Position numbers and translations under genes: made by a program. The notes beneath the pieces are model-generated. The model was not told where the DNA came from. It was given only the letters and a program-made list of their open reading frames with translations, and ran no database searches. A stretch of DNA of 64,000 bases from Marsupella aquatica (lineage: Eukaryota > Marchantiophyta): positions 10,478,001 through 10,542,000 of the forward strand of contig OZ316895.1 in NCBI GenBank assembly GCA_973895155.1. Direction: 5' to 3'. Below are positions 13,296 to 27,500 of the stretch, piece by piece (the stretch's first letter is position 1; each line of letters begins with the position of its first letter).

Positions 13296-14720
13296 AGTGG
13301 ATTCTAGATTCTAGTGCTAGTGCTCATGTCAATGGCAATAATGCAATGTTTGGCAATATTTCCACCAGTCGTAAATCTGATTTTGTAACTATTGTAAATG
13401 GCAGCAAACTTCTTGTTGTTGGCAAGGGCAGTATTTCCGTTGAGCACAATCAAGAGATCACTAAGGTTTTGTATGTTCCATGGTTGCAGCACAACCTTCT
13501 ATCCATTGGCTCTTTTACTGATGCAGGTCATCATGTACTATTTAATTCAAAGTCTTGCTTCGTATTCGACAATGGTACTTTCACTGAAGAGATATACATG
13601 AATCAACCTGAAGGCTTTGAGATTCCCAAAAAGGAATCTATGGTATATAGGTAAGGAGATCACTATACTGCCTAAAGCAATCTCCCCGAGCATGGTATGA
13701 AGAAATAGACTTGCATCTTTGATCTACTACATGGACCTGCAGCCTGTCCGATACCAACCTTAATTTTAAGCCTGAACAATGTCATATTCTTATACTCATG
13801 CTTTACGTTGATGACTTACTAGTTATTGGTAGTAGTCCAAATCTAATTTCCTCTATCAAGAGCCATCTACAACAACAATATAACATGAAAAACTTAGGAC
13901 TAGCTCAAAAATACCTAGGTGTTGAATTTCTCCGCACATCTACAGGGATGACCCTTCACCAAACCAATTAAGTACTGCCAGCAATTAGTACAAGAGTTTG
14001 GAATGATTGATTCCAAGTTGGAGCATATCCCGGGGCATATCCCTCTTCCAGAAGGGCATACCTTAACAAGTGACACCAACACACCATTTGTTGACATCAT
14101 GGACTATTGTCATGCAGTTGGCAAACTCATATTTCTCACTCACACTTTCCCAAAGATTGCCTAAGTATGTAGTTGGAATTGTCAGTCGATACATGTCACA
14201 ACCTCAACAACGACATTGGGAATCTGTGAAGCATATACCTAGATACTTAAAGGGTACAATGAATTATGACATTCATTTTCGTCATTCTTCTAACTCTACA
14301 CTACACGGCTTTATGGACACGGATTTCTTGGGGTGTTTTGACACTTGTCGATCACGTGGAGCATATTTTCTTCAGCTTGTCGGAGGCCCAATCTCCTGGT
14401 CCAGCAAACTTCAGTTTACTATCTCCAACAACACTACCAAAGTTGAATATAGAACTTTATCAGAAGCTGCAAAGGAGACATTTCATCTTTGTAGACTACT
14501 TCTAGAACTAAATGTTCACTCCAAAATGTTACAGATTCTGATTAGTCTCACCAATCTGTCGATCTATGCCAATCTGGCACATGCCTCTGTTCCAACTTCA
14601 TTTAATGTTCATCTCCAGTGCGATAACCAGGGCTCTATTAGACTTGCAAGAATCCTAATTTTCATGCCCAGACCAAACACATCAAAGGCAAACACCACTT
14701 TATTTGCGATAGTGTGTTAA
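13296..14720 (+). pseudogene. Copia pol remnant: protease joined to late RT and RNase H
   Basis: The frame begins at the protease motif WILDSSASAH; the Gly of the usual DSGA is Ser. It runs through a GAG-pre-integrase-like stretch (LLSIGSFTDAGHH). Near 13580 it passes without a break from CFVFDNG to EEIYMNQPEGFE, a reverse-transcriptase motif, so all of integrase and the start of RT have been deleted in frame. After 13655 the reading continues in other frames: LKQSPRAWY-like, LYVDDLLVIG near 13800, then RNase H segments at 14070-14720 (FMDTDFLGCFDT, SRGAYF, CDNQGSI). It cannot encode a working polyprotein. Confidence 0.9.
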
Positions 14721-15377
14721 CGAGGGGGGAATTTCACTATCATACATCAACACAATGAAAAATCTTGTTGATCTTCTGACAAAGCCTCTCTCCAGACCAA
14801 AGTTTGAAAAACACCGAAACTTTATTGGAGTTACATCAACTTTGAATTACATTACAGCTCCTAAATCACCAGGCCTACAACCCTATATTTCCCCTAATCT
14901 ATACCAAACCAAGAAGTATTATGCTTCATGCCTTGTGCAAAAAGCTTTATTGCAATTTCTAGGGAAGCACGAGACTCATAAGTACCCAGGTGATGACCTA
15001 CGACAATTGCATAAAACCATTGTTTATGCCTCACAGGGATTACTCGAGCTCACCCACGATTCTCTAAGACACTTGTGCTAAGCTCTGTCTCATAGGGGCG
15101 CTTGCCACTTGCATCACAGCATCAAGACACGAACTAGGCTACTGCAGAGGTATATGAGCAATTACTCGGGACAACACTTTATCCACGATCGATCCTTCCA
15201 CCTACTCCAACTTTGGGCCTGATTCATATTGTTGCTACTCTCGGATCCATCTAGCCCATTGCCTCTATAGTCACACTTGTGATCACTATCAGCCCTTGAT
15301 GCACTTTCACTCCCGGACCCTCCATTGTTAGCATTCCCTCATTTCATTGGATCCTCCCTTACTTCCCCGAGAGGGGG

Positions 15378-15650
15378 TGTTGGAAACCTTTTTACTCGTA
15401 AGCTAAGATAAGGCTGGACTGGTGACAGCCCACTAGTAGACTAGAAGTAGGATTACATTAGATCAAGATTAGATCAAGTGTCGCACATTCCTTGTCCCTA
15501 CTGCTTACTTTACGGAAGTTAATTTAGTTATTAGATTTAGGTTTGCTAGTTTAGCCATTGATCTTCCACCTATTCAGGCTCCTCTAGCCGCTATTTATAC
15601 TGCCCAATGAGGCACCTTCAAAACACTACATTTAGAGAGCTCCTCTAACA
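15378..15650 (+). repeat. 3' LTR of the Copia element
   Basis: This is the direct copy of 12164-12435, preceded by the purine tract and followed by the TTCCT target duplication. Confidence 0.93.
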
Positions 15651-15655
15651 TTCCT

Positions 15656-18512
15656 CACCGTGTACATTAAATACCTTGTAGTCTTCCATTCTAACTTTAG
15701 TCGGGACTTTAGTATGGAGGGTGTATGGGCTGAGTGATGCCAAAGTCCAATCTCAATGGGTATGGGGTATTTTAGAAATGGGGTTTTTTAAGGATGGGTT
15801 TTTGACTGCAAAGATAGAAGAGACATGGCCTGCCCAAGGGTCTCACTCCATTTTCTCATGGCAGTGTTGTCATGCTCGGAAATCCCTCAACCCTTCTATG
15901 TACATTACTTTTTAGACCGAAGCTTTCAACCATGCACAAGGCCTCCATTCCAGAAAGGATGTACAAATTTGCATAGCTTGCTTGGCCTTCATTAGTAATT
16001 GTTTTCTGTCACGTCAATATGGATAGAAAACAATGGGCATGAACTTGGTACAATAGTGATTGAGCTCACCCCCTTTCGAACCCAAAGACTTGATGGACTC
16101 TGGAACATTCTTCGCCTGCCTAGATATATCCACCTAAACTTTGTCATGGATTTCTGAAAATGCTGCCCAATCTTCATCCAATAAACATCAAATTTGCGTC
16201 GTGCTCATGTGATGGAATTACCATTGCATGCTAGTCACAACCTTGCAATCTGTTCGGTTTCAATATTGGAGAAATTTTCTTGCTTCTTGCCCTACTTGGC
16301 AGTCATATTATCGATAGGAGTCATGGTGGGAAATAAAACTATCATAGCAAGCAATTGAAGAATCTTGCGACCAAAAATTCCAGGACAATTGAGAGCATGC
16401 AGCTCCACAAGAGCATCGATCAATGTGGCAATAATCAACTACTCAAAACTATTGTATCAATCACGGCTTCGGATCCAGCTTAGCATATTCAAGAGCAAGA
16501 GTTTCCAACCTATCATGTCTTGACCTTTAAATTTATAATGAAACAAATGAAATGTCTTTCCTCAACTTATTTTGTGAAGATTTGCACTTCATTTTTACCG
16601 ACAATCTAAGAGCAATAAGGGCCAGTTTTTTGGGACCTTCTACATGCAAGATGGCCGTAAAATTTGGCCAAATGAATATGACTTTGACCAGCCTGAAGGT
16701 TCTAGATGGGATATTGGGGGGTGGGGGGAGGTGGCGAAGGGGGCCACTGGAGCATCTCAATCACAAAGCAAGATCAAGAAAAGCCAATTAACACTTTGTT
16801 TTTGTGGATGTGCCTCTCCTCTCGCTGCCTCTTGCTCTTGTCATTTCCGTTTCTTGCATGCACAGACTGTCACTCTCTTGCTCTCTCCAATCCTACATAG
16901 AGATTTTCTGGTTTGTGCCTATCATGCACATACACATTGCCAACCAACAGCGCACCATACACAAAAAATTAGATTAATTCCCTTGGCAAACTCCAATTAG
17001 GAAAACAGTCTATTACACACATTAGCCAAGCCCACTCCACCTTCACTTCCACTTCACTGGAGGAGTATGGATCACAAGTGCAAGTATGCCACAAGTATTG
17101 CTTGGTGAATCTCAATTTCAGAGTCCAGAGTGAAATCTTTAGCCCATGACTTTGGGGTCATAATTGAAGGTGAGGGTGCAATCAACAAATGGGGGCAAGT
17201 TATGGGAAAACATTTGGACATGATCAACAACAGGGAATCTATGGGGACAAGTTATGGGAAAATATTTGAACCTGAGTGACACTAGGGAAAATGTTTTTTC
17301 TAAGGGCATCGTTGTCCTCACTTGCAGCCAGTTAGGCTACAAAAAATAATGTCAAATGTGGTGAACAATAGAACCATCCTCTAACTTGACAGAACATTTA
17401 CGTATTGCGGGCATCTTTAATCCAACGGGGCTTTGTTTATCGGGTACATAAAGTAACCAGTCTGACAAAGTCCTTTCCTTAGTTCACTATATGCAACTAT
17501 CATTGCTAATTGAAAAGCAGCCCCAACTCTGACTAGGTAGTTTCTCTAAACAACAAGCATCAACATCTTACAACCTAACCCAACAATGAGCTGAGCAAGT
17601 GGTCAACAAGTGTGTAATATGTTCCATATAAACATCCAATGACCAAAAAATCCATTCTTTCTGAAATCCCAATTAGATCTGATTTTTGAATTTTTGAATT
17701 GAGTTTGTTAGTACTTCCTAAGCCTATTATCTAGAGTAAAGCCTCTAGACCTTAACTCTAAATGAGGGCATAACTGAAAGTGAGGGTACAAAGAGATGAA
17801 TGCAAAGATGAACACAAAAGAAGAGGGAATCCTTTTTTATGCAAGGTTTTTTGTTTCTCTCCTTTATATATGTTCAAGTCCTCTCCTCTATTTGTTAGGG
17901 TTCTCTTAAGTCTTGGTTAACCTCTTTTAGGCTAATTGACATTTGGGTGCCAATGGTGATTAGCCAAGTCTCTAGTTCATACCATATGGGGGAGCAAGGA
18001 GACACATGCTCATTGTTGAGAGAACAAACTAGGTGTTAGATGAAACATTATTGGAGAGCTTGTCCTTGGAGGTTTAGTGTTGCTATGGTGGCCAAAGCTC
18101 AGTAAATCTCGTATCTCGCGTGTCAGTGTGCTTGTTTGTTTCTTATCTCATGTGTATCATGTCACCAATTTACCCAACACTATTTACATTCACAGAAAGT
18201 AATTTTGAATGAGTAATGGCTAGTTGAAAAAACAAAAATCTAGTGAAAGATGCTTTGAGAGTGATTCCCTGATTCGATTACCCTAGAGTTAATTATTCGT
18301 TTCGTCTTATTCGCACTCGGTCCAATCGCCCTGTGACCCGTCTTCCCTCCCTGCGGAGACACACCCTCGACGGACGGGGCTGAGTCTTTTGTCGGAGAGC
18401 TCTCGATTTGCTTTGCAACGTCTAGGGGTTTGGGGTTTAAGGTTTCGCACATTTAGTGCGGAGCTCGTCTTCCAGATAGCCAGGATTGGCGAGAAAACGA
18501 AGAGAAGAGACG
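15656..18512. other. Spacer and NRPA2 5' region
   Basis: No gene is recognised. Short frames near 16550-17000 lack conserved motifs. The last 250 bp are richer in G+C and should hold the NRPA2 promoter and 5' UTR. Confidence 0.45.
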
Positions 18513-21500
18513 ATGGCAGGAACGGGCAAGGGCCCGGAGGTTGTGGCACCGGAGACGCTACTGGAGCTGATGAGCCCGCACATTGATTCCTTCAATTACT
18601 TTGTAGAACGGGGCCTTCCGCTGGCTGTGGCGAACGTCCAGCCAGTGGAAGTTTCTCATCCGGTGACGAATGTCCATCTTCGCAATATCCTTTTCTGCAA
18701 CATAAATGATGCATAACTGAAGCATTTGGTCTTCCTTAGATTTATCTCAGATTCTGTGCAAGCCTCTGATATTGCATCCGAATTGAGGATTTTCAATTGA
18801 ACCACACAGTTCTGATTTACTTAGTTCATTGTGATCGTCCTGGTATCCCTGCTTTTGAATTAACTTTTGAGATAATTCGAAACTCTATGAGCTGTCAGAG
18901 GTTGTAATGTATATCAATAGAATGAGTTTCTTAACACTTCACACTGTGGCTAGACACGCCAGTCGTGAATCGCCCTATGAAGGATCAGAAAGACGGAGGC
19001 ATGTCTCTGGATCAGCGACTGCTCCCCTCTGAAGTAAGCGCATTACAACCCTTCTAGAACCCACTACGTGTCTATTTCGTCTACAAGCTTCCACGGACGT
19101 ACTAAAGTACGTTCTCGGTTGGAGATTACTGGTGTTAAAATTGCTTTAATGGTTTTTGAAATGCAGGATGGGATTCCTCGGAGCTTTGAATTTGTAGCCT
19201 GCCTGTACCAATGAATCTTGTCTATAGCTATCCTTATTAGGAACTCCAACAAACTCCACAAGCTCAAAGGATTGCTCCCTCGAGCCAAAATACTAAATTC
19301 GGGTTTGGCAGCTATTTTGACAAGATTTTGGTTGGCATTGTGGCAGTGTCGTTTAGCTGGATTGAGCTACAGGGGAACACTGACCGCGGATCTCTGCCTT
19401 CAGTGGTCAAATGGCAACGTCGTTCGCCACACCTTGAATTTCGGGCGCATGCCCATCATGGTCAAGGTATTTTGTGCTCACCTCCCTTCACGTCCGCCGT
19501 TTTCATACCATCGGTAAAGTAACGTTCTACCTGGGTTGCGTCAGACTTTCGTTGACAATTCTCCATTCAAGAAGCCTAACACGCGTGAAGTATTTGGTCA
19601 CTCTTCACTACTGACCAGTTCAGGTTCTGCACAAATTGCCCTCCCAGCCTACATAACTAACTTCATGGCATTCTTAGAAACGATTGCACTGTATTGAAGA
19701 CTTATGAGATTCCTTTGTCCTTGCAGTCAAGTTTGTGCCACCTGAGAGGATTAAAACTCGGACAACTTGTCTCTGCCAAAGAGGAAGCCATGGAGATGGG
19801 AGGGTTGGTATTACTTACTTTGATGTGCTCAACGTTATACTGATTGGCATTTTGAATTCAGTTACTCTGCTCGTTTCATGTTTACTTCGTGTAGTCTTAT
19901 TCTCAAAGAGGCTCCAATTTGCTTCTCCGATCATTCCGAAAGAAGGTTTTCTTGTTTAAGTTGTGCAGATTCGAGCTCCATTTCTTGTCTTTTGTGTTGT
20001 AACTCATAACAACGATATACATAAATGTTTCTTGTTTCCAAGGAAATGTCAGTTGACTCTCAGACGATAATTTGGATGTTTCTTTTAACAACAGGTACTT
20101 CGTATGCAATGGCATCGAAAGAATTATCCGACTTCTCATCATACCAAAGCGTAACATAGTCTGTCCCTTCCCCGATGCCTCTGAAGTTAGATGATGGTAC
20201 ATTGGCATGTATAATTTGAAATTCCTGAAAGTCTGCTGGTGTGGCATTGAAGAACAGTCTGATCTTACAAAACTGCTGTCACTAACGTTTCTAGTTGGGT
20301 TTATATTAAATCTGAACAGGTGCTAGGAATTAAGCGAAATACCTTTCGAAACCGAGGACCATCCTACTCTGATTATGCCGTTACGATAAGGTGGGTTAGA
20401 AACCTCGTTGCTACGGTAATCACTTCCAATAAGAGTGAGAAATAAGGATGACGAATTCTTGAACAGCATGCACTTGTCAATATTCTACATTCGCTTGATT
20501 GTCAATCAAATGTGCAATCGGTAGAGCCTTAATTTGCTCGCGATGAATTTTCCATATGCTAAACGACAGTATATGGTGACAATTTTCAGGTTCTATATTT
20601 TGGATAGGTACTTATCCAACATTGAGCTTACATGTGTGCTCCCATGCAGGTGCGTTAGGCCAGATCAATCTTCTGTAACAATGAGACTCTACTATCTAAA
20701 CCACGGCAGTGCAAATCTTGGATTTTCGTGAGTCTCTTCTCTTCTCTTCTCTTCTCTTCTCTTCTCTTCTCTTCTCTTCTCTTCTCTTCTCTTCTCTTCT
20801 CTTCTCTTCTCTTCTCTTCTCTTCTCTTCTGCTTGTGAGTGGACGTGCATCATTGCTTTACGAGGCTCTTGTTTTAGTCTTTCTCTTGTTTGATGTAAAG
20901 TTCGAGTCTTTTTTACTGGCAATGAATGCAGGTTGCGAAAGCAGGAGTTCCTGATACCTGTGGGAATCATCTTGAAGGTATAGAAGGTGCTTCAAGGACT
21001 GAAGATATACCATTTTGTGATCCTGGGTTTCAATACTGTATTTCTAATGGGAGACTTTGAATCATTTCTTCATACACAGGCACCTGCCTTTTTTCCGTCT
21101 TTTTATTGCGTGGAATGTAACATACCCTGGAATAGTATCAGGTCTACCTGCTGGAGATAATCTTTTCGCTAGAGTTTTAATCGTAATAGAGAAAGAGCAA
21201 GAATACAAATGATGTCAAATTGATGATCATGGCTGCAGGCTCTCATCGACACAAATGAACGAGAGATATTTGAACACCTTAGGTCTATTGAACCTGAGGA
21301 TCAGAAGAGTACCAAAGGGGTTCTTGGGACACAATTTGTAAGTCAAAGAGCGAGGATCATATTGCAAGAAGTTCAAGGACTAAACCTGTTCACACGTATC
21401 CAGTGCCTGCAATATATAGGTAAAGTTCTCCGGATTATTGTTTCACAAGTCGTAAGGTCTTTGTATTGAGAACCTTATTTACATCCTCATTTTATTTCCT

Positions 21501-24500
21501 ATTGAAGGAAGCACGCTTTACAACATTTGCTGCTATTCTCAATAATTCTCTCGTTCTATCTTAATATTACATTGTACCTGATGGACTGCATACTGTCACA
21601 GGTGAACGTTTCAAACATTTGCTGGAAGTTCCTGCAAGTTACTCTTCTGCAAAGGTATGGAGTATTCCTTTTTTAGTTAATGCTGGTAGTGGAGTCGTTC
21701 GGAGACAGCTTTTGTAGTCTCTGGTTATCGTTGAATCTATGCTCTTGCAGGCCATTTCCAGGGAATTACCTGAGTTCATAACGGTTCCATAGGATTTGCT
21801 GATCTTAGACCGATCAATGCTTTGTACTATCCGTAACCATCTGGTCCCTCTTTCTTACTTTCTCTGAAAAATGATGTGGTATGTTTAACTACGTCCTGAA
21901 CAAAGATACACTATCAGGTTCTCAAATAATATTTATGGACGTGAATTGGGGTCCCTTTTGAATGTGGTCATGATTGGGTTCACATTTCCGTCAGGTTGGT
22001 GAGAAGATTTTGGAGGACTACATATTAGTGCACGTGGACAATGCTCGTGACAAATTTAACCTCTTGATGTAAGTGTCCAATTCAGAAATGTTGGGCTTAG
22101 ATTTTAGAACCTTGACGATAAATCTTTCACTAGACCCTTGGAGATATCCAATGTTTTCCAATCTTATGGGATACGATGTACATCTCTGTTCTCTGCAAAT
22201 GCAGATTTATGTTACATAAGCTTTTTGCGCTAGCGGATGGGCTAGCAACAGCTGATAATGCTGATGCACTGCAGCACCACGAGATACTTCTGCCAGGACA
22301 TTTGCTGACAATATTTGTCAAGGTATGAAAACTAAACTGTTTTGTGAATCGTCCTGTTTCTGAGACGCAGCTAACTTTTTATGCTCGTCGTTTCACATGC
22401 AATTTAATGGGACTTGGGACTCACACAATACTTATTTAGTTAGATCTATCTGCAGAAGTAATGTTGAGCTTCGTTTTCGTTCAATTTAGCTAAAGCATAC
22501 GTACCTGGGTTTTGCGTAGTTTTAGTATTACAAATTCTTGCTTGAGTTGCTAGACGACTTACTCATCCCTGAATCTGGTTCCTACAGGAAAGAATGCAAG
22601 ACTGGTTGTATAGGGTGAAGTCGCTTATCGTCAAGGAAATTGAAGATAAACCAGCTAAATACAACCTCCAAGAGTGTATGTGACTTGAACATCCTCAATA
22701 CCTTGTGTACATCTCCTACCCTGACGGCGGAGGCTTGGAATTCGTAAATAGCAGACAAGTTGTGTTATTTGTACTGATGAAAGATTTTGTCTGGCTGCTC
22801 AGTAGCCCAGGTGCTAAAGACAACAGACAAACTACCAGCTTCAGACATAAGTAAGAAAGTGGATTATCTTCTCAATACTGGCAATCTAATCACTCAAACT
22901 GGGCTTGATCTACAACAGGTGTGACCTAACCTCAGATTGTGCTGATGATTACTTGTCGTCTTAGACGCTAATAATTTTTATTGCGAAAAGCTTTGTGCTT
23001 TGGGGAAGCCTAGGTATAATGGAGAAGCAAAAGTTTGGTATGCCATTGAAATACTGAAGAGACAGTTTCTATCCACTAGATTTGAGCTTAATTACTTGCA
23101 CAGCTTGGAAGTTTGTCAGAGATAGTGTGTTCTGCCAGCTTATTGGGCCTCTTGGTCGCTCGTAATTGTTTTGAGTACAGGCTACTGGTTTTACGGTGGT
23201 TGCTGATAAACTCAATTTTCTGCGTTACCTTTCACACTTCCGTTCAGTTCATCGTGGAGCCTTTTTTGCAACATTGAGGACTACAACTGTGCGCAAATTG
23301 CTCCCAGAGTACAATCCTTGAAACCAATATGAACGAGATATTTACGAGATAGAATGGAATATCTTGCTGTTATCTTGTTGTCAGAGGGGCTCTAGAGTAG
23401 CTAGGATACTAAACAACAGAGGGACTCTAGAGTAGCTAGGATACTAAACAAAACTAAGTCATCCCGCTCTGATGTCTGGTTGTTGAAAATTGTAGGTCTT
23501 GGGGTTTTTTGTGCCCTGTGCATACTCCAGATGGATCTCCTTGTGGTTTGCTGAACCATCTTACTGCCGCATGTGGTGAGTTATCCCCTTGAAGTGGAGT
23601 TTATTTCATTGTGGTAGAAGGTGGAAACTTGGTTGATTCATCCATGCTGATTCGTTTGGATCTCGCAAAATTAAAATGAGAATTGTGTATCATCCAGAAG
23701 ATGCGCAAGTGTGGAATACTGAATCAGGAAGTATACTGAAATTGTGAAAGGTCCTAATTTCGTTTGGGGCAAAATGCTGAAGGGGTTGGAAGTGACTTTT
23801 CATGGTTGCAGTTATTTCGTCAGATTTGGATCCAAGAGGAAATGTTAAGCAGCCTTTGAAAATTCGGAAGGCAATCACATCCGAGCTAGTGAGGCTGGGT
23901 ATGCTTCCGGCAGTCCTTAGCCTTGCTCGTGTTTCACCTCCAGAGTACTTGACAGTACAACTCGATGGACGAATACTAGGTTACATGCTCACGGTTGACA
24001 TTCCTGATGCTATTGCTCATCTCCGACACCTCAAGGTCTCCAAGAGTTCAGAGGTGGGTTTATCCAACAGTCGTTTTCTGGTCGAAAAACGGTACTATTC
24101 TAATGTTCGGGCCAAATCCTTCAAAAATGCTTTGGTGGTTTTGATCTCTGGTCTTTGGTTACTTATATCTTGAGATTCAGATAATGACAATCTTTCACTA
24201 TCATGGCCTTGTCGAGGTTGATCCATCGTTCAATTATTGTTGCTTGTAATGATTTCTGTCTCTTTGCTCAGGTTCCAGTTGACCTGGAAGCGGCCTATGT
24301 ACCTTGTACATCTGGGGGAGCATACCCAGGAGTATACTTATTCACAACACCTGGACGGTTTCTTCGGCCTGTCAAACAACTAGGAACCCAGGACAAGGGT
24401 TCTATTGAACTAATTGGGCCATATGAACAGGTTAGTCACCTTCGTGTACTGCGATCAAGTAGATTTTTCTAGCCAGTGCCCTCTTCCTTGGTGTAGATGT

Positions 24501-27500
24501 CCAGCGGCAATTTGAATGGCTAATTTTGTACCCTATCTATCGACCATCTGGTTATTTGATAAGAGATCTCGCAGTTAGTCTCGGACTTTGAATGTAGATA
24601 TTGCTCGCAAATTAAAGCCACATGACATGAATGATTCGCTGATTAGAGTTGAACTAGGCATCTTCCTCTTGGAGCCTACATCATATGGATATCAAAGACC
24701 TTTCCCAATCAACTTCAACGTGCAGAGTGATATTTCTTTGGGGTGTAGGGGAGTTATGGTGGATGTCCTGTCCAATTAGTGCAAAGGCATTCAAGTTTGG
24801 ATAACAAAACTGATACAGAGCTGGGTGAATTTGCAAGGCATATATGGAAATTAAATGCCCCGATGGAGGTGATGGAGGCAGTGCTTTTGGCTTGTCAACT
24901 TCAACACATGAGGAGATACATGCAATGGCTATGTTAAGTGTGGTGGCCAGCCTTACTCCATGGTCTGATCATAATCAGAGTCCTCGAAACATGTACCAGT
25001 GTCAGGTGCTCCCATCCTCTACAACCACCACCAGCAACTGTCGGAACATTTTAGAGACCATTTCAAAGGATCACTGAGAACATGCTTTTGTTTCTCGACT
25101 GACCTAAACGATTTCTCGCAGATGGCAAAGCAAACCATGGGGACCCCCGCTCAAGCTATGGCTTTCCGGTCTGACAACAAACTTTATCGAATTCAGGTAA
25201 GAGAAGATGAGAGAAAGAGGAGTGAGTTCAATTAAATAACTTCCTCCCCAGCTAGGCCACAGCTTGGGTGCTTCTGTGTATATCAATCTGAAGCTTATCT
25301 GACTTACCAGAACTTCGATTTTGTCATCTCCAGGGTGGTCTTAGTCTGGAAATGAGAGAAAGCTCATCCCTGAGCAGATCTGATTGTGGGGAGGGATCAC
25401 CAAAATTTACTGACACTGGTGAATGTGTGTTGCTAGACGCCTCAAACACCTGTGGCAAGGACAGCCAATTGGGGCAAGTTTAACGTTGATCAGTTTCCAA
25501 CTGGTACCAATGCCATTGTTGCTGTACTAGCTTACACAGGGTGAGTCGTTGACCACTAATAAAATCATATCTCAAAGGTTGCGTCCACCTTATTAAAAAA
25601 ATCTGCTTCATTGCGCTTGATTGGTTCTGGTCGATGAAAATTCTTCTAATTCTACGCCTTGTTGCAGATATGATATGGAGGATGCAATGATTCTGAACAA
25701 GTCGTCCATGGAACGTGGACTGTGTCATGGACAAGTTTACAAGGTCTGCTCCGTGGCAAAGTAAACTTTTACTGGCGTCAGTTGTCTTTTGATTTAAAAT
25801 TGGTGGTCCTTAAGTTGCAGTTGGTCATCTTCCTATATCCGGAAATTTCTGAATAAAATCAGGTCTGGCAGCTCAAAAGTTCAGTTGTTTGTGAAAATCT
25901 TATACAACTGGCTTTTGGTACAGTTGAAACTCTCTGGTTCTCTTCAATTTTGCTGCTAGTTCTAGAACCGCTATTGCCTGGATTACCGCATGAGTACAAT
26001 TGATTGTCCTGTTGTAAGCACTGATTATACCATGGTTGATTTGGCTACAGACAGAGACCATCGATTTGACAAAAATGCGGCGAAAAGGAGATGGAATTGT
26101 AAATGTCTTTGGAAGATCAGATGGCACCAAAAATGGGGCACTTCCAAATCAGTATACGAACTACATTGACGTCGATGGGCTTCCTCACATTGGCCAAGTA
26201 AGGCTCCCAAAGTATTATTTTAGGAAGGTTGAGCTCTTGTTATATCAGCAGCTCGACGTGTATGTTCTTTTTCGAGCTTGCTCTTGAATCTAATGGTGGA
26301 ACTGATTCTTCAGGTCATTACAGAAGGAAACCCCTATTGTAGTGTTCTCAATACTGTCACTGGAAACGTAAAACTTTCAAAGGTGAAAGGAGCTGAAGCT
26401 GCTGTTGTGGACTACGTGGCTGCCATTGGACAAGGTCCAAAAGAACCTATACAAAAGGTGTGCTAATTGATCGCGATGCATGCATGTATTGGACATAAAG
26501 TAATTTTCAGTGATAACCTCCTACTCAGTCCTCAACCTATAGAGCTTCTGTGGTTGTTTTCGTTGACGATCAAGTATACAGGTTTAATTTCTTCAGTTTT
26601 GTATACTTGAGAAAGTATCTACTGCGTCTTGCGTTCGTATGTCTTTTCGCGATTGATACTGCCTCTTGACACAAAGTGTGCTGGTAGAAGTGTTATAAAT
26701 TTGAAGAGTTGGTCCCATGGCTTCTGCATAATGACACTCCCTAAATTTCGCAAATTCACAGTCTTGTTGGGGAATCTCTTACCGGATGTCCTTGATGGTT
26801 TATTTCTAAATTGATCCTCTAATCTGGACTATCAGGTTACTATTCGTATGCGGCATGGTCGCAATCCCATAATCGGAGACAAATTCAGCAGTCGCCATGG
26901 CCAGAAAGGTGTGCTATCACAGCTTTGGCCAGACGAAGACATGCCATTTTCAGCCGTGACGGGAATGCGGCCAGACTTGATCATCAATCCTCACGCTTTT
27001 CCGTCACGAATGACAATTGGCATGCTTCTGGAGTCCATGGCAGCCAAGGTCGGTGCTCTACACAGGCGGATAAATTTTCAGGACTGAGTCGGGGACATTT
27101 TATTAGTCACTGCTTGGGTCTGTCTTAAGTGTCGTCCGTACCTTGTTTCAATTGTGCAAGGTGTTCTAATCATGTCTCTCCTACTTAACTTCAACAAGCT
27201 TTCTACAGACAATTCCAGCAATTGAAGGGGCCCAAAGGGTACTTTGTGATCAAAGTCTAGATGGACATTACCAGAATCCGACTGATTGATAATGCTCAAT
27301 TGCTGAAGCAGGACTCACTGATTAGTATGGATGTGGGTACAGGTTGGTACCCTCCAGGGTAAATTCGTGGATGCAACGCCTTTTCAAAAATGTAGCACAG
27401 AAGATGGAAAAGGAGGTCGTAAAAGTAGCAGAGAGGAAACCACTGTTGATAAGTACGGCAAGCAATTGAAGGAGTACGGTTTCAACTACCATGGGACGGA

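Larger units (their letters stand above)
12164..15650 (+). mobile_element. Degenerate Ty1/Copia LTR retrotransposon, internally deleted
   Basis: Two direct LTRs (12164-12435 and 15378-15650, about 272 bp) begin TGTTGGAAACC; the 3' copy ends TCTAACA. A perfect 5-bp target duplication TTCCT lies at 12159-12163 and 15651-15655. A primer-binding site TGGTAGCAGAGC follows the 5' LTR at 12436, close to the initiator-Met tRNA complement. A purine tract (GAGAGGGGG) precedes the 3' LTR. Gag remnants (about 12675-13190) are followed by a protease-like segment with WILDSSASAH, an RT segment with LYVDDLL near 13800, and RNase H to about 14700, broken by stops and frameshifts. Integrase and the first part of RT are missing. 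The LTRs differ at roughly a tenth of positions by eye, so the insertion is old and inactive. Confidence 0.95.

Noticed and set aside
20692-20970. Minus-strand frame encoding (REEKR)n
   Set aside because: It is the reverse reading of the (CTTCT)19 microsatellite inside an NRPA2 intron; a pentanucleotide repeat without stops leaves frames open by chance.
27049-27087. Read-through VGALHRR after NRPA2 exon 25, resembling VGTLQGK of exon 26
   Set aside because: GTCGGT is a usable donor and the true continuation is exon 26. The resemblance is too short to claim an exon duplication.
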